Shown one piece after another: positions 14,901 to 28,700 of a stretch of 64,000 nt of DNA. The DNA comes from Acridotheres tristis (lineage: Eukaryota; Chordata; Aves; Passeriformes; Sturnidae). The notes beneath the pieces are model-generated. The model was not told the origin of the DNA and ran no database searches. It was given only the letters and a program-made list of their open reading frames with translations. The stretch lies in the NCBI GenBank assembly GCA_037013685.1, contig CM072886.1, positions 85,690,922 through 85,754,921 on the forward strand. Direction: 5' to 3'. Each line of letters starts with the position of its first letter. The stretch's first letter is position 1. The translations under genes and the position numbers were made by a program.

Positions 14901-15861
14901 TCATAGCACCCAGTACACTGGATAAGGTCATACCACCATTTTAAGAATCTTTTAATCTGTCTCAATTACCAAACCCTCAATTGCCAAACTGCAGGATTTA
15001 CTTCAACAACCCTGTTCTATTTTGGTCACACACTTCAGAAAGATTAAGGTAATTCAGATCAAGCCCAGAGACAGAGTAATTGAGATTGGTGTGGGGGATG
15101 AAGAATGCATTTTGAAATAGTATCTAGGGGAACATATCTTGTTCAGCCTATGAAAACAGATCTCCTCTACTAAAATATATCAGAAAGGGTTAATAGTAGA
15201 ACAGACCACAAAAGCCTATAAGCAACACAAAATTTTGGTGTAGGAACAAAAGGACGCTGGCTTCTCAAAATCCAGTGTAAGAGGGAGTGTTCTATTCTTT
15301 ATAATTGGGAAAGATAATCATTAGTAGATGAAAAGTAGTCTATAATAGCTGGAGATGAAACACAAAAACCCTGAAGGTTACGTGCATTCCCATACCCTTG
15401 AGCAATATCAGCCAGGATATGCTTCTGACCTGGCTGTCCTGAAATCTGGAACCATAAAACCCCTACTGGGCACACACAGACTCATTTCATCTCTGTCCAG
15501 GTAAAGATGGCTGGGTTTTACTACACCTCACCCCTTGACAGTCACTGCCCATCCTTCCACACTCCTCAGTTTCTTCTGCTGCAGCAGTGCTCTGCTGGCT
15601 CTGCTCCCTGTGGTGTTTAACACATCCCCTGGGTAGCCTGGAATTCGTGCAGCTGCCTGTCTTTAGCTACACAAAAGTTTTCATCATGGCAGCCATGGCC
15701 TCAGCAACAGGCTGTTATGTATTTAATGAACACAGCTAGCTAGCACCTGCCTCAGGCCAAGTGCAGTCTCAGTGCTGAGGGGAGAAAAAAAGACAACAAC
15801 TGCTAAGAGACATGGCATATTAACTGAGAATTTCAGGAAGACAGCAGGTTGCAGAAGGCAG

Positions 15862-15942
15862 CAAAACAAACCAAAAACAAACAACCAAAAAAACAAAACA
15901 AAAAAAAGACCAAACCCAAAACCAGAAAACAACCCCAACAGT
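15862..15942. repeat. A/C-rich low-complexity tract
   Basis: A stretch made almost only of A and C in CAAA/CAAAA/CCAAA words. It produces spurious open frames on both strands (Lys/Asn/Thr-rich on plus, Phe/Val/Leu-rich on minus). Confidence 0.85.
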
Positions 15943-16336
15943 GTTAGGACTACAGCATCTAGCACGGCTGCTGTAAACAACCTGCTCATTAGAGAAAGGG
16001 AGCTGAAGGCTTGTGCTATCAGTTGACAAAGTAAATGTGTTTGCTCTGTCTATAAGAAGACCAGATAGTCTGGAACAACGCAGAGAGGAAATTGGCATTA
16101 TCACAGAGGAGAAGGCAGCCACAGTTACACTTGATGTAACAGGGACAGAAGATAATTAAGGTTACATCAGAAATGAGAGTAAAAAGAAATGAGATTAAAT
16201 CACTCAAACACTGTAGAGGCACCTATCCCAAAGTTACTATTACTTGCACATCATATCTGCTTCTGGAGAAAAAAATAGCAGCAGATCCTGAATACACTGC
16301 TATATGCAGGAGATAAGAAGTTCACCAGTAGTTATT

Positions 16337-16446
16337 TTATGTATATATATATATTCAAAATTTAAATAGTAAGTCATAAAGATATGCAAACATATTTTTA
16401 TAAAAATTATATATATTATATAAATATAAATATATTTTATAATAAA
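16337..16446. repeat. AT-rich low-complexity tract with (TA)n
   Basis: It contains 'tatatatatatat' followed by TATA/AATA/TTTA words with hardly any G or C for about 100 bp. It is likely length-variable. Confidence 0.85.
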
Positions 16447-19400
16447 ACTATTTCAGTGGACACCAATATTTAAGGTATTAAAAATCCTGACCACTAAGGA
16501 TCATGCAGTGGGGGCAACAAAAACAGTACCAAAGTGCTGAGGGAACAGAAGAGTAAATGGAGACAGAACTGGCACTCAGAATTTTGCATGGTAGCAAAAA
16601 GACCCATAGTGCAAATGGTGACTCTTTAAGGACTCAAATCTGCTAGTTAAAAGTGCAGCAAGGTGGGGCTCAGATGGAAAATAAAGGATGAGTGCAAAAC
16701 GCTCTGTCTTGCAGCAGCAATGACACTAGGAAATTCAGATTCATTGAGACACAGATGGCAGGCACCATGGAAGCCCTTAGGAATGCTTTAGTGTGTCTTC
16801 AACGGCTTAATTATAACAATAAATTAAACACTCATATTGCTTTACAAGTGAAATGAATAAGATTCAAAATGGAGCTCAATACTGGGTTTCCTAACTTCAA
16901 AGAAAGATTATTAGAGACTATTTTAAAAGGGCCAGTAATAAATTATCTCTGTGTTACTAAAAAAGTAGATGAATTATTATTGCCCAAAGCTATGATGTTA
17001 AATATGACATAAGGTATGAACAGCACAAGTTAAAATTTGTCAGTCAGGCACTGACACTGAGCCAGTGATCATTGAGTCAGTTTCAGATGGGGCAAAACAG
17101 AAAGTGTCCATAGACTTCAAAAAAACTAGACATTAAAAAAATCAGCTGAATTTTGAACAACATACATAACTGAAGGTGGCTTTCAAAATTTCTTAACTTC
17201 AGTCAGCTGGAGCACCTCTCCAAGGCTACATAATTTGTTCTGAGAAACAGCAGTGTACTGAAGTCAAAACAAAGTTGTCAAGCACAAGTAGTGCAAACAG
17301 AGGATGGCAGAAACTATATTTGTGCTAAGTATATGGTCTTCCAAAAGCCTTACTTGAAATGCAAATAATCATCTAAGCCAGTAATGAAGTTGTCAGGCTC
17401 CCCTGGAGTTGGCAAAGGAACTGCTAGTGTTCCTAGAAGCCAGGCAGGACAATGTTACTGCTCCTTGAACATCCAAGGCAACACAAACGTCACCAGAAAC
17501 GTCACCCACTGATGTCTCACAATGCTGCTTCTTAGGAAAAGCAGCTGCAAACCCAGAAGAGGGAAGAACGCTTCTTCTATAAGTATTGTACAGCCTTGAG
17601 AGGGGAAAAAAGCTTCCATATAAATCCTGAAAAAGACAAAGAGACGGAGCAAGTGGAAAAAAGGAATTTGCATTGGAGAAGTTTCACTATTTTTATCAGT
17701 GTTTTGTTCCAGTTGGACTACCTCATTCATCAGCTCATGTACTCTTTCACAAACCTCCCCACGGGCACAGAGGCCATTGGGTTCCTGCCAAAAAAGCAGC
17801 TGATGAGGCATCAAGGCTAGGTGCATTTAAAAACAAGTGAACTAAACTAGTGGCCTGAATCCAAGTAAGCCTGTACCACTCTCCCTACTCTGAGTGTTAT
17901 CTAGAGAGCAATGGCACAGAAAGATCGCATTTAAACTTAGTCTCCATAGCGTCTTTGTCACAGACATATTATGAAAGCAGGGTCCTGAGGGTTTTTTCTG
18001 AATAAGAAAAAAAAAAAAAGGTTGTATCCAGTCTTTTTCAGACCTCTATGCAAAACATTCTAGCCACCCATATTAATAAAACTCAGAATTTCCCAGAAGC
18101 ATTTCATCCTTTTTGTTCATAAACTAGCAATCTTGACCTCCAGCTTTTAATTTATTTTACTAAAGTATTCATTTATTTCAATAAATGAAGCATTCCAGAT
18201 TTGACTCTCTATGCAACAAAGATTAGTCAGAAAGCATGACAGTGCATGTACCAATTTTATTTACTGCTCTCCATATATATGAAGGTATAAAACTGACTAC
18301 CAGAAGAGTAACAGAAGGCATTAGAAAATCCCTTTCTAAAGCTTTAGCTTATCAAGTTAATTATTAATTCACTTATTAAAATAGAGCTGAAAGTCCAGGA
18401 GCAAAGTTCCAAAGTAAAACAGTGATTCTACCTGTTCTTAAAAGAGTCTCCTAACTCATTCAAAAATGACAGTACCTGTGACCCTGACCAGAAGCTTTTT
18501 ACTACCTTGCATAGGATTGCAAAGAGTAAACTCACCAAAAGTAATGGTTTGACTCAGAAATAACTGCTTATAAAATGGAGTCCTTTGCACAAAAGGCTAG
18601 GTGTGGCTGAGGGAAAAACAAGAAGCATCTGCACCAAAGCCCCTGCAGTGCTGTCACTCAGCACACGACAGAGCCCACGGTGGGGTCATCAGCCACTCAC
18701 TGTGGGCACACTGGGATACTTTAACGCCTAAATAATTTCATGAACCACGAGGAAAAGATCACCCCTATGGCCTAAGCTCTTCCAAAAAACCTATCCATTA
18801 TTCCTAATTATCTTCTAAGACCTCTCTCATTTGCCACGTACAGAGTCACTGCAGTGAGCACAGTGACCTTTTGCTGGACTTCACTGACTGTGGTATTTCA
18901 GAGTTATCCCACTGAGCAGTGGCATCAGGAAAAGCAGCGATTGCAAATGGTGTTCTAAAACAAGCATACAAAAGGGCTGAACCACCCTAGACTGGAAACA
19001 AGGTTTACAAGTTGATGGGTGCCATTAAGGAGGACAGGATGCAGTGCTCAGATGTCACTCATCCATACAGTCTCCTGTCAATGACCTTTGCAAAAAACAA
19101 ATCAATACTAAGCAGATACTGTATCTACTACTTCTTACTGTGTAGGAAAGGTCAACCCATTTTCATGTATGTATCAGTTCCAACATTACTGTTTTCAGAC
19201 ACAGACCTGTTTAAAGCTGGGAATTAAGGAAAAAATCCCTATCTTGCACAAAACACCATTTCAAAACATGCTACCTTAAAGAAAAGACTTGGAATGGAAA
19301 GGTATGATGCTTGCAGAAGGAATGTAAAGATCTATCTTGCTATCATGAAATGTTCTCTAAAAATACAATGCAAATGAAATTATAAACAGCATTTATGAGA

Positions 19401-22400
19401 CTGCTTCCTTAGCATAATCTGGTACCACTTGTGTGTTTTACCACAGAAGCAAATACATTTTTAAAACACTAAGCCATTTAGTCATTTTTTGCATGCCTGC
19501 TGTACCTGTTTCTGATACTATGTACTGGCCACAGAGATTATCCTCCTCTTGCAGTTCACTTAGATGGCATATTTTGAGAGAAGCCTTTATAGAAATATAT
19601 GTTTTGGTTCTATATTTTAACTTGATCTCATTTAGCTCAATGCCCAATCCTTTTAGCTTCAGCAAGAAAATTCTGTAACACACGTATTGCCACAGTCTAG
19701 GAGAAGCTTGGTACCAAAATCATAACTGAAATTTCTGGCCTTTTTTTTAAAATATATTTTTGAATTCCCAAAGTATGATTCAGTTTAACCCTTCATAGGA
19801 CCTGAAAGTTTGAGGATGAACATCAAAACTCTATTACAATACTGTGCTTAAATGAAAAAGTATCCTCTTGCATGTTTTAAACATACTACAAATGTCAAAC
19901 AACTTCAGTCTGGTTCTGGTTAGAAGACACTTGCTGTGCTATTTGATATTGCAAGTGCAAGATTCACAAGGACAGTGTTTTAAAATATTCAGAAATCTAA
20001 TATTTTAAAATGCTTGCATATGGGAAAAGGATTATTTAATACTAAGTGTAATGAATTTCTGAGTTACATTAACTGCAGCATCATAAGGAGATATTGTACT
20101 CCTCTCTAGCTGTGGGGAAGTGGAGCAATGGCAGTGCCATACATCCATAAGCAAAGTAATAAAAAAGGTTCTGTAATATTTTGACGCATACATTTAATAC
20201 ACTTCAGTAAGCTTTGTTACATTTCTTGCTTCCTCTTTTCAGCATCACTCATGGTTAATGTTGAGATATGCACAATGTTTAAAATCACTCAGCAGTCCAC
20301 GTTAAGAAAAGAGAAGAAATGTTTTCAAGAATAAAATAGTTACTTCTAAACTTCTTACACTTGAGTTGGTCAAGAGGTAAAGCATCTTATTATAATTTTG
20401 TAAATCAGAGAAAATATCCACTGACTCAATTATTTATTTATGTTATTCTCTTGCAAAGCCACATTCTAAGAATGTTTTCTCTCTGTCAAACAGATATGAA
20501 GGTAAAACCAAATCATGCAGTTTTGTATCATTGAACAGTGTACACTGACAGATTAGAAAAGTCTATTCTGATACTGCTGTCATCCATATCAGCAAATATA
20601 AATCTGAAATTAGGTTTTGTGTTAATTTTTAATTAGTTGATTGTGCCGTCTCATCGGAAAATCAAATTTTAAAAAACACTTAAAAATTATCGAGGAGTCA
20701 AACAATGAAAAAAAGCTATACTTCTGGCTGCAGCGATGTGCCAAAAGGCAAATTACAAGTCAGCAACTAAGATTTCTTAAACTGCGTACTGAATTATTTT
20801 TTCACTGAGGAAATCCAATCTATGCACTGTGATGCAGGACAGAGCTGCCTATCTCCCTGTCTTGTCATACTGCTTATTTTTATTAGCTGCAATGGCATAG
20901 AAGTATAGATTTTTAATATACTTTTATTGCATTTTGGATAGCTGACTTATTGACAGTAGGTTTGGGGCATTTTCTTCCTGAATTTTTATGACTATGCCTT
21001 TTTGACGACTATGCTTTTTAAATTTTTATTGGGAGTTTAAAAATGGCTGCATTTCTTTAGGGACAGATTAAAAAATTCTATCAGGTGTAATACCAAAAAT
21101 GTTCATTTAGATGCAGAGGGCATTTTAAAAAAAACCAAAATACACAAAACTCCCCTCAGTACTAACACTGGTATGTTCTTGCAATCTCCCATTCCACCCT
21201 TAAAAATGTCTCAAGCTTTTTTAAAGCAGGATCCAAAATAAAATATGCTGAAGATGTAAGTTCTTTTCAAGTGATCTAGGTTTTTACTCAGTGAAAGCTT
21301 ATTTCCTTACTCACTAACAACGAAGAACACGCAGTACAATAGTAATTATTCTAAAAACAGTTACACTTCCTACTGTGCCTTCATAAGCAGAACTGTGAAA
21401 AAGCAACATTGCAACAGCACTGAGTAAATGGAAATCAGAATGCTAACTCTGCATGCAAGCACACAGGTCTGCTCAAAAGACTGCAGACTGTGGGTATTGC
21501 TGTAACTGGCTGTAAGTGTCTGCTTTTGAAGACAGCGATTCCTCATGGGTAGTCTCTTTCATTTCATTTGGCCATACATTAATAGGTTGTCATCCTCCAC
21601 AGCATAAAAAGAGGGTCATGGCAGAAGCAAAAAGATGCTTTCTCCAGAAAGCTAGTGATGGGAAGGGGAAAACAGATTACAGAGTGCACCAGCATCGAAC
21701 AAGAAACCTTGGGTTTTTTACAATCCCATAAAAACAGTCAGAGGAAATGCAGCAGAAAGGTATAAAACAGATTTTCTTCATTACAACTATGAACACTAGA
21801 ATGCTATTGATCTGAATTCTGTGATGTGTTTTGGAAAAATATTTACTTTAAAGGAAGAAGACAAAATAGGAATCCATTACATTCTTTACTTGCCTTAAGA
21901 GTGTCATTAAAAGCAGGCAAATAAACGCAAATCATCCATATGCTGCGATAAAAAATGTATTTTATAAAATAGCAAGTTTTCTGAAAAAGATCCCTAAAAC
22001 CAATAACCAAGTGCCTAAGTTGCATATTTTGTCATGATGTAAATCATGACAAATCAATGGCAAGAAGCATACCTTCAGCACACGGCATCCTGAACTTTCA
22101 AAGGAATACTTTATTTAGAGAATCAGTTCATTTTCTTGCCCATACCCAGAAGCCCCAACAGTCAAGTTTACATTTTCTTTCTTTCTACTCTTAAGTTATA
22201 CTAAAACTGCTTTAAACGGTATTTTATTACTCCAATGGAAGTGAGTACCTGCTGTAAAACAATGTTCACATTCCCATATGCTTTTTGTAAATTCTCACAA
22301 GCCATTACAGCCTATCTAATCTTATCTGAATTTTAAACATGTCTTTGCACCTCGTCCCACCTTACTATCTTACCATACCATCTTACTAATAATCACTTCT

Positions 22401-22685
22401 GAAATTCCAAAACCTATATCTTAATTAAAACTGTGGACTTGTATTACAGCACTAAATTAACTACAGGACTTTCAGGATTTGGGGATCTGGGGGAAAAAGA
22501 ATTGATATGATCCAAGACCTGATTGTCCAAATACCTTGTGTTTCAAAAGTGAGGTGTTTTATTTAGGTATGAGAGATGACCCTTAGAAAATAGTATCACA
22601 TCAAAGTCATTAAAACAGTGCGGGTCTAACCAAAATGAAAACTATCAAGTGCATCATACAGCATCTGAAAAAAATATTATTCTAC

Positions 22686-22752
22686 CTGTACCGAACATGC
22701 TCGATTGTGTCATATGTCAGCTTGCTGCTGATATTCTGACTATGAGGGTTTC
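22686..22752 (-). CDS. MOCOS: MOCOS exon 3 (about residues 72-93)
   Basis: This 67-bp exon is too short to show up as an ORF. The acceptor is CTCCTAG|GAAACC at 22753/22752 and the donor is TACAG|GTAGAA at 22686/22685. Joined to exon 2 it reads [16 protein letters not shown], then IEHVRY and two bases of an arginine codon (phase 2). NPHS is the glycine/histidine-containing turn that follows the first helix in NifS-like and Moco sulfurase proteins, and the whole block is nearly invariant in vertebrate MOCOS. The next expected exon (the helix starting ILxHF, then the TAGSTAALK motif) was looked for to the left and not found. Confidence 0.93.
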
Positions 22753-25700
22753 CTAGGAGACAACAGAGATACAGAAATTAATCATTAATCAAAATTTTGC
22801 TATTAAATTTCTCTTTTATCAAAGTATTACACCAAGTGAGCCTAAAAGATGATAAAGGTTCAATGCATACTTAACAGCAATTCCCTGAAGCCCCTTAGTC
22901 AAGAGAAGGGCCACACAACAGGGTAAAGCAATTATGACAGACCTAGAAACTTCAGCTGAATCTCTTACTAATAGGCAGTTCCCCTAAAAAGAAAATGAAA
23001 CTGCATATACACAAGCATACTTAAACTACAGACAGAAGGCACATTCATAAACGTATTTGTGCAGTAGCTAAGAAGCAAAAGACAGGATCTGGAGAAAACA
23101 GACAATCATGACTGGACAGAGGAATTAATCCTCATTTTTCAGTGTCTGAAATTCAAATAATTCATCGAAACATAAATTTTATTGCGAAATTAGTAGCTGC
23201 CTTAGCCAAGCTCAGCACAAGCATATATAACAATTAAGATAGCATGATTTTATCTTCTTGAGCAAAAAAGATTACAGCAATATTCATCCAGGTACAGAAC
23301 ACTTTCCTATTGGCAAATACTTAGAGAGCATGGTAAAACAGTTTGGAAAGGGATAAGGAAAAAAAATTGCTATAGTAACACCATTTTTGCAGTAGGCTCC
23401 AATATTAGCTACTCTTTTCCAAATTTAGAAGTTGAGTGAAGGTGTTGAAAATAATAACTTTAGAGCTCAAACCCCAAACTAAGACTGTACATGTCTGATG
23501 TTGCATTTCTGTAATTTTCAATTCAAGTATTTTCCATTTAGAAGTGAAATACTCTCTTACTTATATTACTTTCCCTCATTTACACATGCAACAGCTATTC
23601 TGCAGCTCTTTGGGCCTGTGGATTATCACCAAGAAAATAAAAAAGCTGCAAGTCAACCCCCCTTTATTCATATCTGTTTGTTAAATTATCCTATACATCA
23701 TTTACTGTCCTTAGAGTATGAGTTATAACTGAAAAAAAAAATTGACCATGCTGGAGCTCTTGTTATCATTTTAGATGAAAACACCAATAAAAATACACAA
23801 TTTGTTCTCCTATAGCATTATAGGTACTATGCAAATCTGCTCCAAACTGGCAGTATTAGTATTTCTATTCACAAGCAGTCAATTGATTCACAAATTATTT
23901 TTTTTCTGCCACAGATGGTACTCATTAAAAGGGTTGAGCCCAATGTTGTTTGAAGTAAATAAGATCAGAGTGCATATATTTCACTTTACAATGCCTGTGG
24001 TGACAGAACATTAATTTTCGTATCACTGGCATGTACTTGAATAGGAGATCTTGAATGTAATCAAATCGATGTATTTTGTTATAACAGGAAAAAGCCCCTA
24101 TGTCTATCAAGAATAACACTTATTTTGTAGTGAAACTTAAGTTCATGCTCTGGATCCCAGTCTTGCCAGCACTCAGGAAAAAGCATAGGGGGCAATGACA
24201 TAATAGCACATGGAAAATGAAAACTACCCAAAACTCTCAAGTGGCTTGCCCAGGTGACAAGCACATGTGTGCCAGTGCTGGAATGAACAAGCATTTTCTT
24301 CTAAAACAGTGGTACCAAATTCCCAAGTGAGGAATCCCTTTGTTCCAGGCATCAGGGAGCACATGAAAGACATAAAACTAGCAAAAAGGACACATGACCC
24401 ACAGATAGTAATACACCATAGGAAATTTGACTAGTTCAGTGGGACTACTCACAGCATAATACTGTGCAGTATATTTTTTTCTGGTTGAGCATGACTCACT
24501 CTAATGCAAATTGTCTCACACAGCAACAATTTCTTAAACAATGGATGCTGTTGACTTTGTATAAAATCATACTCAGTGTGTGCTTCTTGGCTAAATAATA
24601 TTAGAAAGAAATGAAAGATTTAGGTGAGGATCTGGGAATGACGTATTTACAGGTGGTGCTGTAGAAGTTAAATCTCCACCCAGATATTACACAATTCTGT
24701 AAATACTTTTACTCTCATGCCTCTGCACAGGATTGCTTTGGCAATACCTATCCTTTTTCTGAGTAGGCACCAAAATCTAATAGTCAGAGCACAGCCGAGT
24801 CTAATAGCACCTATTCTGTGCCTAAATTCACTTGGGATCTTTGAGCTCTGCTTTCTTCTGAATAAAATGCTTCTACTGAATCACAGTGTAAGCTCTTTGT
24901 GATGACTCTCTGAGAAGGAGGGTGGTTCTGGATTCTAGTCCTTGAAACTGGCTTTGCATTTTGGTGTGGAAAAAACCACAAAGAATGAAAAGTGCTTATA
25001 GCTAAAATGTATTTCTTTATCCCAAGCCTGGTGCCCTAACAGAGTAATGCAACAGAGCCATGTTCACTTTGAGCTTTCTTCTTCACCAACATTGACAGGT
25101 CCTTGGCCACCAAAGAATGAAGCTAGGAGTGACATAAAGGGCCTATGCCTCCTTTCTAAAATCGCTGGTCTTCCAACTACTTCATAGCAGTATTAAAAAA
25201 CCTGCAGAAGGTCTTTTCCAAGAAGCTCGGTTTTGAATGATTTCAAGGGAAACTTGAGAAGACTCGCGGGAACAGTGCTTTACACTTACCATAAACGTTG
25301 TTTCTGAGGTCATCAGTAAAAGCTTTAAGTAGACTCTCTGGGAAGAGTGCTGACCCAGCATGGTCAAGGTAAGTAATCCCTAAAACACAAATAAAATTAC
25401 TAGCTTCAATTTTTAAAAGATTAAATGCCATTTTCTCTTTAGATTACATTGTGAAGTGAACTATTCAAATACCCCTTTTCATTCACTAGTAGAAAATAAA
25501 AAAAGAGGATGAAAGAATAGAAGGAAAATATTTTGATTACCTGGGTATGATTTTTAATTAAAACCAAAGAGGTCCTTCCTTTCATGCCTGGATTACAAAA
25601 TCTTTGGGAGAGAAAAATCTTTTGTTTGGCCTGTACAAAAGTGAGCAAGCTGGTGTCTTCAGCCACAGTACTTTGTTACTTCTAGGCACTACTTATTATG

Positions 25701-28700
25701 AAAACTGCTATTACCAAAATGCTAATCATTATCTGCAACACCAATAGTGATCTCCTTGCTGACAGGTGATGCAACTCTCTCAAGAACTGACAAGACCTAA
25801 ATCATGTCTGAAGCCCAAAGACAGGACTAGTATGTTTTAATGTATTTAATCATGTCTCGCTACTCTGCTACACTTAACATTCAATTCCTTTTTAAAATCT
25901 CCTTTTATATTATTAAGCTATTGCAAAACTTTAAAATAAATGCTTATTGGAAATGAAGGCTTTTTCATGTTTGGCCATTTTAGATTTCTTAATCTTTAGC
26001 AATTATTTTTCCATTTCTCCAGCGTGTTCCATGCTCTTTATTAGTTTTTTCATTTCACTTACCTTAAGTACTTCAACCTATTTCAAATTTTAATAATGAT
26101 GAATATGATTAAGATTAGAATTTATTAAGTATTTTAAAAGTCTTTCCACATGGATTTAAAATTGAGTTAAGCTTTGAACGAGAAGCCTTGACACTTGGAA
26201 ATACATATTATTATATATTATGTTACTATAGCAGTGATCCAGTGGGTAAAGCTGTGAGGCAGTGCTAATAATAAAACCAATCCAGACATCCACCCCTTAT
26301 TTTCAAACTAGAAGAGTCCTCTCCTGCCTTAAGATTTCATGACTTAAAGTGCCTAGAAGAAGCAAAATTCTTAATGATGGCTTGAAGTCAGTCAAGTGGT
26401 TTAAGGGGTTTCAAGGGGTGGAGCATGGACAAAAACAGGGTCAATTTATTAACTGTACAGGGTTTTTAGCTTTTTACTTTTTTAAAACTGAGACTCCTAG
26501 GAAGTTTCTCCCAAGCAGTATGAAGCAGCACTCACAAATGCTCAGGGGTCAAAATACATCTGGAGGTCTGTCCTGCTCAGTTCCCGAGAGCTGCTCAGCT
26601 CTCCACAGGAATGCAGAGCTTTGGAGGGGGAGAGGCACGCTGCCCATGGCAGGTCACAGCCAGGACCCTGCCCAGCACTGTGGCACAGCTTCTGTCAGCA
26701 AGGGGACAGCAGCTTTCCCTCCAGCAGGACATATGCTCACCATGGCCACCCCCAGTACCTGCAGCTTGGCACCAAAAGCTCAGGCAGGCCCTGAGATGGA
26801 GCTAAACCTGGAGCAAGATCCACGACCTCCACCAGCTCCGACAGCAGCAGTCAGGGCAATAGGCAGTCCACAGTCACTGGCTATAGCTGGGAGAGGTGGG
26901 AAAGGCAGGAATGGGCTGAGAACAGAAAGAGGCAGCCCTGAATCAGGCACAGGTGGAAAGACTCCTAGAGGGAACCATCCTGGCCAACACTCTTCCAATA
27001 AAGCTTCCACAGAGATGCCATTTGGCTCTCATGGACACCAGGAGCACAGCCAGGTGATGCTCCTCTGGGAGCAGCTGCTGTGTTTGGACCTTTTCAGCCC
27101 CAAGGAGAGTTCCAGCACTGAAGTCATTACACAGCCCTACAGCATGAGCAAAAACCAGGCAGCCAGCTCCTCAAACACAAACTACTCACTGACAAGGGAC
27201 AGGCACTTCCCATCCTGACCAACACTCCTGTGAGACAATGTGTACTGAAAGACCTCTAGATAAAGGCCCCTTGAGTGGTTTTTCAAATTTGATTCCTTAT
27301 GTAGCTCATGATGAAGGACGATACTGCAGTTCTGTGAAATGGAAATACAAAAGCCAGCTAGTCATTTTTAAAACTCCTCCTCTGGGTATAATACTTTTAA
27401 AATCTGTGAGGAAATTTGGCTGAGGAAGAAAAAATTATTAATTCTTAAACTTTAATTTTATATTTAATGCTGCTGTTTAATTGAAAACAGAGCACAGCAT
27501 TTAACACTCTCTCTCACTGCCCAAAAAAAGAAATGGTCTCTCTTGTCTTTTGAGGCTACACTGAAACAAATATCTTCATTGCTACTGCACTTTTATGATG
27601 CAGTTTTTCCTTGCTGTCTTACTTCAACAAAATTGTATTTTTAAGGAAAAGAACAAAACGTGGCACATGTAAATACCATGGAAAAAACATATTAATAACT
27701 TTCATTGTGTTTTTCCCCTGGTTTAAAAATATTTGCTATTTTATCTTTATTGAATGCACATTAAGCAAGGAGATTTGTCAGTATATAGAGAACAATGCAG
27801 TTGCCATTGTTCCACTGTGTTATTTAGTATATAGGCTGTCAGCACTATGAAATTATACTGTTTATGGGAAATAACAGGAGAAAGAAAATATAATATGATC
27901 AACCAAAAGAACATTAAAATGCAATATCCATCAGGACATCGTTTCACTGCTCAGGGAAAATGTAAAATTAACTTTAAGCTTAATTTACATACTATTATGT
28001 TTCGAGTGTGTAACTGGTCTAATAATACACCAACTATTTGATAAAATCATATTTCAGAAGTAGAGTTTTTTAATACAAGTATCAAAAAACCATTCAGTGT
28101 GTTGGCATTAGTTATGGAGAGTTATTCAGCCAGAGTATCAGTTCATAAGCTGCAATATTCATATGCTAATATCCTTGCAGATTAATTTTGCATGGGAAAC
28201 TCTTTGGGAACCAATACAGGCCAGTCTGTCCTGCTGAAAAAGTCCCAGCCCAGCTCTCTGCTCTCCTTATATGCTACAATTCAGCTCTTAACAAAGCATT
28301 ACCATCTCTGTGTGCTCTTGGCTCTTAAACTTCCTAAGTGCACACCTACATACAGCCTCATAAGTGCCAGGGGACCATTCAGTCTAACTGAACATTTCTA
28401 TCTCTTAAGAGAAAAAACGATAATTTAATTTGGAGCATTTCAACATTAGAGTTTAAGGCCAAGAGAGAACACTCAACTTCACAAAAGTCTGAGAACTTGC
28501 AAAACATACAAGACGAAGAGAAACTACCAGGTTACTCTTTGTGAGCCGAATACCTGCTTCTGACAAAAGCACACTTGCCTAAAATGTGACTCCATCTGAC
28601 TTAGAAGAAATTGAAAGACATCATTTGATGAACTGAAAGTTGAACAAGGCAGTTACAGCTTTACTAAATCTTCTGGCAACTGCTAAGTTGTGTAAATGTC

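Larger units (their letters stand above)
1..22685 (-). other. MOCOS: MOCOS intron 3 (partial, over 22.6 kb)
   Basis: From the exon 3 donor to the left edge, no open frame on either strand matches the remaining MOCOS sequence (no TAGSTAALK, no PLP-lysine region, no MOSC motifs). No exon of the usual downstream neighbour FHOD3 was recognised either. The stretch is AT-rich. It holds CR1 remnants at 1-225, 3280-3439 and 5896-5978, A/C-rich and AT-rich low-complexity tracts near 15.9 and 16.3-16.45 kb, and short homopolymer runs. Small GC-richer patches (7.3-7.9, 9.5-9.85, 11.4-11.6, 15.4-15.7 and 17.4-17.8 kb) contain only short, unrecognised frames. The rest shows nothing I can name. Confidence 0.75.

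Noticed and set aside
15723..16122. Hydrophobic minus-strand frames and a Lys/Asn-rich plus-strand frame
   Set aside because: They overlap an A/C-rich low-complexity tract, and no family resemblance was seen outside it.
17455..17826. 123-codon minus-strand frame on the same strand as MOCOS, checked as a possible MOCOS exon
   Set aside because: It has none of the expected motifs (TAGSTAALK, DSHTSVVG, PLP lysine region) and no matching splice phase. An unrecognised old repeat is possible.
19438..19683. 81-codon frames on both strands, considered as a MOCOS exon
   Set aside because: No similarity to MOCOS sequence on the minus strand, and the frame has no fitting splice boundaries.
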